A stretch of DNA of 64,000 bases from Beijerinckiaceae bacterium (GTDB taxonomy: Bacteria; Pseudomonadota; Alphaproteobacteria; Rhizobiales; Beijerinckiaceae), in contig CANJVX010000006.1 of NCBI GenBank assembly GCA_947478405.1, positions 1 to 64,000 on the forward strand. The letters run 5' to 3'. The position numbers and the translations under genes are program-made. The notes beneath the pieces are model-generated. The model saw only the letters and a list, made by a program, of their open reading frames with translations. It did no database searches and had not been told where the DNA came from. Each line of letters begins with the position of its first letter. The first letter of the stretch is position 1. Positions 46,306 through 55,117 of the stretch are shown here, one piece after another.

Positions 46306-46673
46306 CCCTTCTTGTCCGAGGAATTTCTCCCACGCCCATCAGCGCCCGAGGGAAGCTCGAGGCACGATAGCAAGTCAGCAGAGCCTATAAGGGGAAGGTC
46401 CGCCCTTGGCAATCGCGGGCGGGGTTTAGTGCGCGCTCGGGATCACTTTTCAGGGGGCAGCCCATTTAACCTGCGGCGAACTCATGATCTTTGGCGCGGC
46501 TGGTAAAGTGGTCGTCAGACTTTGGCTATTCTGGAAGAGGCCAGGCCCTCCAGAAAGCTGCTTTACGCAGGCAAAGATTGGACAGATTATGACTTTGGTC
46601 CTTTATTCATAACCCTCCTGACGGAACAGGTTCCTTCACGCATTTATGCGCATATGAAAGGCAAAAAAAGCAC
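46306..46673. other. Intergenic region without recognised gene
   Basis: About 370 bases between divergent FAH-family and carboxymuconolactone-decarboxylase-like genes. Possible frames in it lack homology and ribosome binding sites. It should contain both promoters. No repeat or RNA structure was noticed. Confidence 0.5.
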
Positions 46674-47198
46674 ATGGCGCGCATTCCCTATGCCCAGCCC
46701 GACACGCCCGAGCGCAAAGCGATTGCGGAACGCATCATCCGCGAACGCGGTTCACTGATGCATCTTTATAAAATGCTACTCAACAGCGCGCCCATCGCGG
46801 AAGGCTGGCTGACCTATCTCACCGCCATTCGCCAGAAATGTAAACTCGAGGGTGACATCCGCGAAATGGTCATCATGCGCGTCGCCTTCGTCAATGGCGC
46901 GAGCTATGAGGCAGATCAGCATGCCCCCATTGCCTTGCGCGAAGGCCTGACACAAGCGCAAGTTGATGCGCTGCATGATTGGGAAGGCGCGACCTGCTTC
47001 ACCGATGCGCAACGTGCCGTACTCGCCTATTGCGATACGATGACAAAGAAAATTCAGGTGCCTGACGACATTTATAACAGCGTAGCTAAATTCTTTGATG
47101 CAGAACAGATGGTCGAACTCACCGCCACCATCGCTGCCTATAATATGGTCTCGCGTTTTCTTGAGGCACTACAAGTCCACTCGCACGATAATCATTGA
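46674..47198 (+). CDS. Carboxymuconolactone decarboxylase family protein, second copy
   Basis: A 174-residue all-helical AhpD-like protein, starting MARIPYAQPDTPERKAI. The core is MVIMRVAFVNGASYEADQHAP, with Glu and His but no catalytic cysteine pair. A typical C-terminal motif VVELTATIAAYNMVSRFL-like (MVELTATIAAYNMVSRFLEAL) completes the fold. The lack of cysteines speaks against peroxidase activity. It may act on a catabolic lactone or serve another role; function unassigned. Confidence 0.86.
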   Translation: MARIPYAQPDTPERKAIAERIIRERGSLMHLYKMLLNSAPIAEGWLTYLTAIRQKCKLEGDIREMVIMRVAFVNGASYEADQHAPIALREGLTQAQVDALHDWEGATCFTDAQRAVLAYCDTMTKKIQVPDDIYNSVAKFFDAEQMVELTATIAAYNMVSRFLEALQVHSHDNH

Positions 47199-47226
47199 GA
47201 TGTACACACCTCTCAATTTTTAAACA

Positions 47227-47256
47227 AAAAGCCTCCCAAACGGGCGGCTTTTTATT
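47227..47256. terminator. Bidirectional terminator
   Basis: AAAAAGCC TCCC AAAC GGGC GGCTTTTT between two convergent genes, with one internal mismatch. Confidence 0.8.
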
Positions 47257-47270
47257 GCGCGTGAAAATGA

Positions 47271-48416
47271 TCAGTCGACGAGGTTGCGAGGCACAGCGAC
47301 CATGCCCTTCATCAGGCAGCGCGACGTACGATAGACGCCCGCGCTATCTGCCACCCATTGACCCTTTTCTGGGCGCACATCCGCGCCATAAGTAAGTAGG
47401 CCGGAAGGATTGCCGATGCGGATCGGCTGTCCATCGGTGATCTTTCGCGACATTTGATGAGGCAAAGTACCTTCAATGCGGCACGCGACTGCCAGGCAAA
47501 GACCACTCGACAGAGGCACAGCGCGGTGCGGCTGCTCGACAGAGATCATGCGGGTAGAGATTTCATAATCATCGCTGATTGTCGCCTTATCCAAAGCCAC
47601 ATAGGCCTGCGGCCCAGCAACAATACCAATGCGCGGGCCCGTGAGCGTCACCTCGTCTTCACTGGCTACCAAGCCCATTTTCACAGCAGCCTTGCGGCGC
47701 AAATGCTCCAACGTGGCCATAAGCTCACTATCAGCCTGGATTGCATCAGGCGTTTCTATGCCCGTGAGCCCCAGATCACGCGCACGCAAAAAGGCGTTGG
47801 GATGGCTCGCATCCACAAGCGACACATCAATGAGCTGGCCATTGGGCAGCGGCAATTGATCAACCACCCGCCCCGTTGGCAAAAGCTTGCCCGTGGCCGC
47901 ACCACCCGGTTTCACAAAGTCGAGGCGCACGGGCGCAGCCTTGCCCGCTACACCTGCAATCTCCATATCGCCATCAATCGCTGCCATGCCATTTTCAACA
48001 CGGAAGCGCGCGTGGATGATCTTCTTCGTATTGGTCTGGTGAAAGCGCACGGTCACTTCGCCATCGGGCATTTTCACCAGCCCCATATCCACAGCATAGG
48101 GGCCGATAACGGAAGAGAGATTTCCGCAATTGCCGGTCCAATCAACAATCGGCTTGTCAATAGCGAGCTGGATGAATGTGTAATCAACATCCGCATCCGG
48201 ATGCGTGGGGGGGCCGATGATCACGGCCTTGGACAAGGAGGATGTGCCGCCCCCCAAGCCATTCAGCTGACGACCATAGGGATCAGGCGTTCCCATCACC
48301 GCAAGCAGGATCGGATCAATCTTCTCGCGCGCGGTGGGTAGATCTTTCGACAGAAAGAACACGCCCTTGCTGGTGCCGCCCCGCCAGAATGTCGCCGGGA
48401 TCCAAGCCTGATTCAT
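47271..48416 (-). CDS. PrpF family isomerase (methylaconitate / 4-oxalomesaconate tautomerase type)
   Basis: A 381-residue protein of the PrpF fold. PATFWRGGTSKGVFFLSKDLP at the N-terminus is the family signature, and GNCGNLSSVIGPYAVDMG contains a catalytic Cys of this diaminopimelate-epimerase-like fold. PrpF isomerises 2-methylaconitate in propionate use; the close relative GalD tautomerises 4-oxalomesaconate in gallate breakdown. Here the aromatic-catabolic setting leaves both open. It lies downstream of the gene scar at 48456. Confidence 0.9.
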   Translation of the reverse strand: MNQAWIPATFWRGGTSKGVFFLSKDLPTAREKIDPILLAVMGTPDPYGRQLNGLGGGTSSLSKAVIIGPPTHPDADVDYTFIQLAIDKPIVDWTGNCGNLSSVIGPYAVDMGLVKMPDGEVTVRFHQTNTKKIIHARFRVENGMAAIDGDMEIAGVAGKAAPVRLDFVKPGGAATGKLLPTGRVVDQLPLPNGQLIDVSLVDASHPNAFLRARDLGLTGIETPDAIQADSELMATLEHLRRKAAVKMGLVASEDEVTLTGPRIGIVAGPQAYVALDKATISDDYEISTRMISVEQPHRAVPLSSGLCLAVACRIEGTLPHQMSRKITDGQPIRIGNPSGLLTYGADVRPEKGQWVADSAGVYRTSRCLMKGMVAVPRNLVD

Positions 48417-48455
48417 TCATTCTCTCCATGAAAACCGCACGTCTATCGGCATTAC

Positions 48456-48767
48456 TTATTCAACTGTCAGCTTCGCGTCTTTAATGATCGGCGCCGATAG
48501 ATTGAAATCTTTCTGGATGCGATCACGCAAATCCTTCGGACCCTTGGCGATGGAGAATGTATAATTGGGAGTCAGGAATTGCTTTTCAAAAGCCGGATCA
48601 CTGAAAATTTCCTGCGTGGCGTGCGAGAGTTTTTCAACCACATCAGCCGGCGTGCCCTTCGGCGCGAAGAGTGCATACCAGGAGCCTGTCCCATAGCCAG
48701 CCACGCCTCCCACGATAGAGGTTACTACTGCTGCGACGGCAACTAGTACAATCTCTTCGGGTGTCAT
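48456..48767 (-). pseudogene. Chimeric gene scar: TauE/SafE N-terminus fused to TctC C-terminus
   Basis: The 103-codon frame starts with MTPEEIVLVAVAAVVTSIV followed by GGVAGYGTG, the N-terminal membrane segment and glycine motif of TauE/SafE transporters. At about base 48683 it switches in frame to SWYALFAPKGTPADVVEKL, the start of the last third of classic TctC proteins, and runs to a natural TctC end. The likeliest cause is a deletion that removed the rest of an upstream exporter gene and the first two thirds of a binding-protein gene. No clear ribosome binding site is seen, so it is probably not functional, although the frame is intact. Confidence 0.8.
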
Positions 48768-48913
48768 GCGTGAAAAGCAACTTCATCGCCGTACAGCACA
48801 ACGCTACTATAATCGTCGCGCAACATCACCTTCTCCCTGCCAGCTCGAACCTAACTCCTATAGGGGCTGTCATAGAGGCTAGTCGAGGCTTTCGTCCAGC
48901 AGGCTCAATCCGA

Positions 48914-49732
48914 TTACGGTTTTGTCGGGCCTTCTACCGTCAGTGACTGGGCAAGGATTTTTTTCGCTAGAATAACAGCAGCAACCGCATTGGCGGCTGT
49001 CCCGTCCGCACCCACCTGCTCGACGATTTCCGGCATTTCGGCAACAATCGGGCCACCAATCATAATGCCGACATTGGGATTCAACGATTTTGCGCGAATC
49101 GACTTGATCAAGGCAGCCAAAGCATCGACATGCAAGCTGGTGCTGATCGAAAATCCGACAACAGCAAGCCATTGACGAGCGACCAGATCAACAACCTTAT
49201 GACTTTCACCTACACTGAGGGTCACAACTGACCATCCGGCAGCCTTCATGAACTTCTGAACCAATTGGCTGCCGAAGTCATGATCCTCGCCGGGCGCCAC
49301 CATGATCAGAGCGCGACGTTTTTCATCATAGGGCTGCACCTGATCCAGCTCAGCGAAATGATGGACGATGCGCTGCAAACGGCCCACACCCATCGTAACT
49401 GCGATAAAATCGACTTCGTCGATTTCCCACAATTCACCAAGACGACGCGCTGTTGGCTCTAGCAATTCAAGATGGAGGGCGTCGAGAGACACGCCTGCAT
49501 GACGCAAGGAATAAATATATTCAAGAGCATCCGCATTATCGGGCCCCAAAATCAGGGCGCTCAATTTCTGCACATCTCCATCTGTTGGACGAAGACCGCC
49601 GACGTGCCAAGCCGTAATAGGATTTTTTTTCTGAGCCAAAAGGGCAGGAATGACTGACCGGGTCAGCACATCGGCCAGGATCTCCTCGCGCAACGGGTCA
49701 CTGCCGCCTAAAGCCTTGATTGGCTCCCCCAT
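48914..49732 (-). CDS. B12-binding domain protein, possible photosensory/regulatory type
   Basis: A 272-residue protein with a helical bundle (residues 15-130; LLEPTARRLGELWEIDEVDF and GVGRLQRIVHHFAE) followed by a Rossmann-type B12-binding domain from about 140. The canonical Asp-x-His-x-x-Gly is Glu149-Asp-His151-Asp-Phe-Gly154, so the axial His is kept and the Asp is Glu. The order (helical cap, then B12 domain, no output domain) resembles PpaA/AerR antirepressors of purple bacteria, which control photosynthesis genes. The presence of bchG 10 kb away fits, but a role in methyl transfer or another sensor is also possible. Confidence 0.8.
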   Translation of the reverse strand: MGEPIKALGGSDPLREEILADVLTRSVIPALLAQKKNPITAWHVGGLRPTDGDVQKLSALILGPDNADALEYIYSLRHAGVSLDALHLELLEPTARRLGELWEIDEVDFIAVTMGVGRLQRIVHHFAELDQVQPYDEKRRALIMVAPGEDHDFGSQLVQKFMKAAGWSVVTLSVGESHKVVDLVARQWLAVVGFSISTSLHVDALAALIKSIRAKSLNPNVGIMIGGPIVAEMPEIVEQVGADGTAANAVAAVILAKKILAQSLTVEGPTKP

Positions 49733-49840
49733 AGTCCCGCCCCTGAATTTCTAATTTTATGGACCTGTCCAATCTTTGAAATATTTTACCTCTGCCTTTT
49801 GCGAGTTCAAGCCGAAAACCCACAGCGCGCTCTTCACTTT

Positions 49841-49875
49841 GTGTTGCAGGCGCCCCCCCCCCGCCTGTGCAACAC
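49841..49875. repeat. Hairpin with a C10 homopolymer loop
   Basis: GTGTTGCAGGCG (49841-49852) pairs with CGCCTG-TG-CAACAC (49862-49875) with a two-base bulge, and the loop is a run of ten C (49853-49862). It lies about 110 bases before the start of the B12-domain gene, in the divergent intergenic region 49733-50122, which holds no gene. Confidence 0.65.
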
Positions 49876-50034
49876 ACAAGGCGGGCAGGAAGCGAAAAGT
49901 TTCTACTTATCGCTGATTTAGGAGAAATTCCCGCTCTTGATGTCAGTAAAAACCACCGCCAATTCACCGACAGCCAGAGTAAAGCAATCAGCCAAAAGTA
50001 GTAGAAAAATACCCACACTTATCTATGGCCGCCA

Positions 50035-50060
50035 TCCCGTTGCCAGGCGTCCCGTTGCCA
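50035..50060. promoter_or_regulatory. Pair of 11-bp direct repeats, candidate operator
   Basis: TCCCGTTGCCA occurs at 50035-50045 and 50050-50060, with a 15-base period, about 65-90 bases before the D-2-hydroxyacid dehydrogenase start. The location and exactness suggest a regulator-binding site; no regulator is identified. Confidence 0.5.
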
Positions 50061-50122
50061 CTTACGGTCATTTTTAAGCGGGGTCTGCATACACTCCGCC
50101 TTGAGACGGAGACACAAGCCTT

Positions 50123-51100
50123 ATGAAAATTTCCATTCTTGACGATTATTTCGACACGGTGCGTAACCTCCCATCCTTCACCAAGCTCGCCGGGCACGAC
50201 GTCAAGGTCTGGAATGACCATGTTCAGAACGAAGATATTCTAGTCGAACGCCTCAAAGAGACAGAAGTCCTTGTCCTCATCAGAGAGCGCACAAAAATTC
50301 CAGCCTCTTTGCTTGAGCGCTTGCCGAAGCTGAGATTGATTAGCCAACGCAGTGTCTATCCGCACATTGACATCGCCGCCTGCACCCGAATGGGCATTAT
50401 TGTTTCGTCCAGCCTGCACCCAGGCGTCCCCTCTCACGCCACGGCCGAATTCACATGGGCCTTGATACTGGCTGCCATGCGCCAGCTGCCTCAACAGATC
50501 GCATCGATGAAGGCGGGTCACTGGCAAATGGGCATAGGCACATCATTGCATGGCAAAACCTTGGGTATTTTTGGCTATGGCCGAATTGGCGGCGCGATTG
50601 CCGGTTTTGGTAGGGCTTTCGGCATGCGCGTTTTGATCTGGGCCCGAGAAGAATCTCGCGCCCGTGCCCGCGCCGATGGTTGGGAAACAGCCGAAACCAA
50701 GGAAGCTTTTTTTGAGCAATGCGATGTATTGACCCTGCACATGCGTCTCGTTGATGCAACGCGAGGGATTGTTTCACAAGCTGATCTGGAGCGGATGAAG
50801 CCAACAGCACTGATCGTCAACACCAGTCGCGCGCCTCTCATCCAGACAGATGCACTCGTCAATGCACTCAAAAACGGCCATCCCGGGCTGGCGGCAGTTG
50901 ATGTGTATGAGACCGAGCCTATGCACGACACCAACCATCCCTTACTGGCAATGGACAATGTCATTTGCACGCCGCATCTCGGCTATGTGACCACCGATGA
51001 ATATGAAGTGCAATTCACCGAAATTTTTGACCAGATTGTCGATTATGACGCAGGCAAGCCCAGCAATGTTGTCAATCCGGACGTCAATCCGCGGGCCTGA
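50123..51100 (+). CDS. D-2-hydroxyacid dehydrogenase, NAD-dependent
   Basis: A 325-residue enzyme. The NAD-binding Rossmann motif is [21 protein letters not shown] (about residue 145). The catalytic Arg is near [13 protein letters not shown], Glu in VDVYETEPM, and His in CTPHLGYVT, as in glycerate and phosphoglycerate dehydrogenases. It would interconvert a 2-oxo acid and a D-2-hydroxyacid. It ends 11 bases from a convergent TctC-like gene. Confidence 0.94.
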   Translation: MKISILDDYFDTVRNLPSFTKLAGHDVKVWNDHVQNEDILVERLKETEVLVLIRERTKIPASLLERLPKLRLISQRSVYPHIDIAACTRMGIIVSSSLHPGVPSHATAEFTWALILAAMRQLPQQIASMKAGHWQMGIGTSLHGKTLGIFGYGRIGGAIAGFGRAFGMRVLIWAREESRARARADGWETAETKEAFFEQCDVLTLHMRLVDATRGIVSQADLERMKPTALIVNTSRAPLIQTDALVNALKNGHPGLAAVDVYETEPMHDTNHPLLAMDNVICTPHLGYVTTDEYEVQFTEIFDQIVDYDAGKPSNVVNPDVNPRA

Positions 51101-51111
51101 GCCCACGATTA

Positions 51112-52128
51112 TTATTCTGCGGCATGCATGACCTTTTTCATGCGCGCAACAATGGCAGGTGGCGTGTTGCCAGTAGCAGCGACGACCTTTTGCAACTCCG
51201 CACCGACCAAGGGCGTGACATCGGCATGCAATTTTTCAGCATCTGCCAGAAAATCTGGGGCTTTAGTCATCGCATCAAAAGCGGCCCGTAGAATTGCAAC
51301 GCGATCAGTGCGTGTATCGGGCGGCGCGAAAAAAGCGCGTCCCACAGAGGCCGTCGACGCATAAAGACGCAGCATTGCAACATCCTCAGGAGTGACGCCC
51401 AGTTCACCCACGGCGGGCACATCCGGAATGGCCGGCATGCGCTCGACCGTTTCCGACAAGAGAATATGAACCTTCTTTTGCTCCAGCCAATCCTTATGCG
51501 CCGCATTGAGATGTGACAGCAGACCGGAAGCCGCGTCGACCTCGCCTTTTTCAAGCGCCAGAAGAACATCACCAGATGAGGGATAACCGGTCACAATTTT
51601 AAATTTGGTTTTGGCGCCAGCATTCATCAACATGGGATATCCTTGGGACGGGGAACCCGCTCCTGTGGTCCCAACAACGATCTCCCGGCGTCTGATATCC
51701 TCAATGGAACGGACACCCGACGCTGCGGAGACAATCATGACCTCGCCAGAAGACGTCAGCCGCCCAATCCAGTTGAAGCGTGCAGCTTTATATTGCACGC
51801 CCGATGCACCCAGAACTTCTTCGAGTGCAACAGTCTGCGAGGCAATGCCAATCGCCGTTCCATCTTTCGGCGCCACGCTATACATCCAGTTAGCAAGCTT
51901 GGTGCTGCCCGCACCCGGCATATTCTGGACAATGACGGAAGGAGCACCGGGCACCGATCGGCCAAAATGCCTCGACAAGAGTCGGCCATAAAAATCATAC
52001 GAGCCGGTATTGCCAAATCCAATATGGACGGTCAGCGTGCGACCCTTAAAAAATGAATCCTCGGCTCGAGCACGTACGCTGCCCGACATTGCGAGCGCCA
52101 CCAAACCGAAAGCGGCAATTTTACGCAT
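51112..52128 (-). CDS. TctC-like substrate-binding protein (GGGYD-related subgroup)
   Basis: A 338-residue periplasmic protein. ATG 52128 follows GGGAGGGATC; signal peptide ends SVRARAE. FFKGRTLTVHIGFGNTGSYD is followed by SRHFGRSVPGAPSVIVQN and MPGAGSTKLANWMYSVAP. The motif is GNTGSYD rather than GGGYD, a mild variant. It lies 182 bases downstream of the flavin monooxygenase gene on the same strand, so the two may share a substrate. Confidence 0.9.
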   Translation of the reverse strand: MRKIAAFGLVALAMSGSVRARAEDSFFKGRTLTVHIGFGNTGSYDFYGRLLSRHFGRSVPGAPSVIVQNMPGAGSTKLANWMYSVAPKDGTAIGIASQTVALEEVLGASGVQYKAARFNWIGRLTSSGEVMIVSAASGVRSIEDIRRREIVVGTTGAGSPSQGYPMLMNAGAKTKFKIVTGYPSSGDVLLALEKGEVDAASGLLSHLNAAHKDWLEQKKVHILLSETVERMPAIPDVPAVGELGVTPEDVAMLRLYASTASVGRAFFAPPDTRTDRVAILRAAFDAMTKAPDFLADAEKLHADVTPLVGAELQKVVAATGNTPPAIVARMKKVMHAAE

Positions 52129-52310
52129 GATCCCTCCCAATGCCGCAGTCAATCCGAGATCCAGCCAAGCGATGCCACGCAGATGTGCATCAAGTATCGC
52201 GGAACTCCGCCTCCGCCGCTTTATTTATTCCACCACGGTCGCCGGTGATGGGAGCGCTGTCAAGCCATCCACGATCTTGATGGTAGCTGTAGACAACAGG
52301 CCAACCTGCC

Positions 52311-53609
52311 TCAGAACGGCCGCGGCGCTGGACGCGGCAATCCCAGATGATCGCGCAGCATCGCTCCAGTATAGGATTTGCGAAATATTCCCCGCCTTTG
52401 CAATTCGGGAACCACGAGATCAACAAAGTCCTGCAACCCGTTGGGCAACATCGGCGGCATAATATTGAACCCATCGGCACCGCCATGTTCGAACCATTCC
52501 TGAAAGGAATCCACAATATCAGTCGCCGTGCCGATCAGCTGGCGATGCCCCTTGGAAACGACGAGCTTTTCCCATGTCTCGCGCACACTCATCTTTTCAC
52601 GCCGCGACGTTTCGACAATGCCGATGGCGCGGCTCTGCGTGAGCTTCGTCATATCAACCTCGGGCAATGGACCTTCAATGTCGATGTCAGTTAGGTCCAT
52701 GCCAAGATGTCGACCAAGCGTCGCCAGCCCAGCCTCACGATGGATCAGGCTTTGAAGATATTCATAGCGATCCTGTGCTTCTTGCCTCGTCCTGCCAACA
52801 ATCGGCATCACACCGGGCAGAACGAGCGCATGGGCGGGATCACGACCAAATGAGACCACGCGCGCCTTGATATCCTGGTAGAAAGTCTGTGCTGCCATCA
52901 GATCGCGCTGGATAGTAAAGATCACTTCTGAGTATTTGGCCGCTAGATTCTTGCCATCCTCTGAAGATCCTGCCTGCACCAAAACAGGATTGCCCTGCGG
53001 ACAACGCGGCAAAGACAAAGGCCCTGCAACCTTAAAATAAGGCCCATCATAATTGAGCAGGCGTAGTTTCTCCGAATTGAAAAAAAGACCGCTTTCCTTG
53101 TCGATCACCACAGCATCATCATCAAGACAATCCCACAAGCGGCGCACGACATCTGTGAATTCATCCGCTCTGCGATAGCGCTCTGCATGATCAAAATGCG
53201 CGTCATAGCCAAAATTCAAAGCTTCGCGTGGCGACGAGGATGTGACGATATTCCATCCGGCACGCCCACCGCTAATATGATCCAGCGAGGCAAATCTCCG
53301 TGCCACATGATAGGGCTCGTTAAACGACGTCGTAGCTGTAGCCACCAGACCAATGCGCTCAGTCACCATTGCAAGTGCCGAGAGCAATGTGAGCGGCTCG
53401 AGGCGGAAATTGTCTGACCGCTTTCCATTCGGCGTCAATGAGAAGACATCGGCAACAAAAAGCATATCGAACAATCCCCGTTCGGCAATTTGTGCAAAGC
53501 GGGCATAGGTCTTGACGCTGAAACCATCAGGATAGGCATCGGGATGGCGCCAGGCCGCCATGTGATGCCCGGCAGGTGCCAGAAAGAGACCAAGCTTCAT
53601 CTGGCGCAT
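52311..53609 (-). CDS. NtaA/SnaA/DszA family flavin-dependent monooxygenase
   Basis: A 432-residue bacterial luciferase-like monooxygenase. MRQMKLGLFLAPAGHHMAAW opens the TIM barrel, WRHPDAYPDG and the later FNIMPPMLPNGLQDFVDLVVP are typical of NtaA/DmoA-type enzymes. They use reduced FMN to cleave nitrilotriacetate, dibenzothiophene sulfone, dimethylsulfide and similar compounds. ATG 53609 follows GGGGAGG; the open frame extends 80 codons upstream but without homology. No flavin reductase gene is seen beside it. Confidence 0.93.
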   Translation of the reverse strand: MRQMKLGLFLAPAGHHMAAWRHPDAYPDGFSVKTYARFAQIAERGLFDMLFVADVFSLTPNGKRSDNFRLEPLTLLSALAMVTERIGLVATATTSFNEPYHVARRFASLDHISGGRAGWNIVTSSSPREALNFGYDAHFDHAERYRRADEFTDVVRRLWDCLDDDAVVIDKESGLFFNSEKLRLLNYDGPYFKVAGPLSLPRCPQGNPVLVQAGSSEDGKNLAAKYSEVIFTIQRDLMAAQTFYQDIKARVVSFGRDPAHALVLPGVMPIVGRTRQEAQDRYEYLQSLIHREAGLATLGRHLGMDLTDIDIEGPLPEVDMTKLTQSRAIGIVETSRREKMSVRETWEKLVVSKGHRQLIGTATDIVDSFQEWFEHGGADGFNIMPPMLPNGLQDFVDLVVPELQRRGIFRKSYTGAMLRDHLGLPRPAPRPF

Positions 53610-53802
53610 CGGCCAACCTCCCCTGTCCACACCACTCTCCGGCGGTTTGATCGTTGAGTCTAACATTAGCAGAGCATTTCGCAATGCAGCATCGACGAAA
53701 CGAATTATTGAACGGGGACTGGACAAACGCCCCCCATCCTCGTGAAAATGCGACAATAACGCGGGACAAAAAGGTCTCACGTTCTTCCGGGAGGATAAAC
53801 GT

Positions 53803-54267
53803 ATGAAAGAAAATGGCGACTTGACACATATACCGCCGGATTTTTTCAAACTGCGTATTCAACTCATGGATCAAGGCAGCTTCCGCCACATGCTGGCGGA
53901 TACGGGAAATATGAAAATCAAAATCCGCTGCTATGCGGCAGGTAATGGCGAAAACGCCATGCATGCTCATCATAATCAAGACCATAGTTTTATCATCCTG
54001 GATGGGCAGGCCCGCTTTCATTTTCCAGACGGCACAAAGCGTGAATTAAATCGCAACGAAGGCATCATGCTACCTGATGGGTGCTATTATTGTTTTGAGA
54101 ATTCGGGTCCGGATGCACTCGTTGTCCTGCGCATCGAATCCATCACGTCTTCGGGCGGGGATGCGGAGATCCGCAAAGGTACACAAGGCCAGCAAATCGA
54201 TCCGCACGCAGCCGAGAACAACCGCTCCAAAACACCGGTCTTCCGGCCCGATGCTTTCTATGAATGA
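53803..54267 (+). CDS. Cupin protein (3-hydroxyanthranilate dioxygenase-like fold)
   Basis: A 154-residue single cupin. HAHHNQDHSFIILDGQARFHF gives the His-x-His...Glu-less motif one, and GIMLPDGCYYCFENSG motif two. ATG 53803 follows GGGAGGATAAACGT. It is divergent from the flavin monooxygenase and its last codons overlap the end of the amidohydrolase gene by ten bases, tail to tail. Function unassigned. Confidence 0.82.
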   Translation: MKENGDLTHIPPDFFKLRIQLMDQGSFRHMLADTGNMKIKIRCYAAGNGENAMHAHHNQDHSFIILDGQARFHFPDGTKRELNRNEGIMLPDGCYYCFENSGPDALVVLRIESITSSGGDAEIRKGTQGQQIDPHAAENNRSKTPVFRPDAFYE

Positions 54268-55100
54268 TCAGAAGGCCATTTCAGGAGTTTTTGCAGCGAC
54301 CCGCCCATAACCCATCTACGCTCCTCCTCACTACGGAAAAATGATCCCGCAGTGAAGTGACGTACATAATTTTCATATGGAATTTTCCCCTTGCCATGAG
54401 AAAGATCGCTGCCCCAGTGGCACCTTTCTGCGCCGAAAGAATCGATCATATGCCTGAGATGATGATCCATATTATGGTAAGGATAATCGTCTCTCGAATA
54501 GACAGGAACCGAAGAGAGCTTCACGTTGAGATTGGTGAACCGCGCCAACAGAGCCGTGGCGCGCACAGATTCACCAATCGCATCCACAGGCAAGCGGGTG
54601 GACAGGTTCATGTGGTCAATAATAATCCTGAGAGCGGGATAACGCGCAGCAATCTCGCCAATCTTCGCTTGCTGGCCGGGACAATGCATCATAACCGGGA
54701 CGCCGGCTTTCTCAGCGGCAGGCCAAAACCAGTCTGCGGTTCCATCTGACAGCCAGCGTAATTTACTATCTGAAAAATTAACCCGCACACCCAGCATGGC
54801 GGGATCCGACATCCACGTTGGAATGAGCGCTTTACTTATTGGATCTTCGAGACACAAGCGTCCCATGACTGCAAATCTTTCCGGATGTTGGTGGGCTGCC
54901 ATCAGCGCGTAATCGTTCCTGTCTCCCTCCCACGATGGCGGAACGATGATCCCCCGATCAACACCGGCGCTATCCATTTCGCGCAACATGTCCTCATAGC
55001 CCATGGGCGTCTTGAGGTGAGCCCTCTTCTGTCCATCTGCGGGCCAAGGACGGCTTGGTGTTTCTGCTGTCCACAGATGAACCTGCGCATCAATGATCAT
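54258..55100 (-). CDS. Amidohydrolase-2 family protein (TIM-barrel metal hydrolase/decarboxylase)
   Basis: A 280-residue enzyme. Its start MIIDAQVHLW is the usual family Asp-x-His-x-His region with the second His replaced (DAQVHLW). GVPVMMHCPG holds the next His, IIIDHMNLS the following one, and HWGSDLSHG the Asp ligand. Relatives decarboxylate or hydrolyse aromatic acids and lactones (such as 2-pyrone-4,6-dicarboxylate). It is the last gene of a minus-strand operon behind a TctC-like gene (17 bases), HbpS-like and cytochrome c genes. Confidence 0.88.
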   Translation of the reverse strand: MIIDAQVHLWTAETPSRPWPADGQKRAHLKTPMGYEDMLREMDSAGVDRGIIVPPSWEGDRNDYALMAAHQHPERFAVMGRLCLEDPISKALIPTWMSDPAMLGVRVNFSDSKLRWLSDGTADWFWPAAEKAGVPVMMHCPGQQAKIGEIAARYPALRIIIDHMNLSTRLPVDAIGESVRATALLARFTNLNVKLSSVPVYSRDDYPYHNMDHHLRHMIDSFGAERCHWGSDLSHGKGKIPYENYVRHFTAGSFFRSEEERRWVMGGSLQKLLKWPSDHS

Positions 55101-55117
55101 ATCAACTAACCTTCTAC

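Noticed and set aside
47454-48341. 295-codon open frame on the plus strand
   Set aside because: Antisense to the PrpF-family gene; rich in His, Arg and Gln and without recognisable domain.
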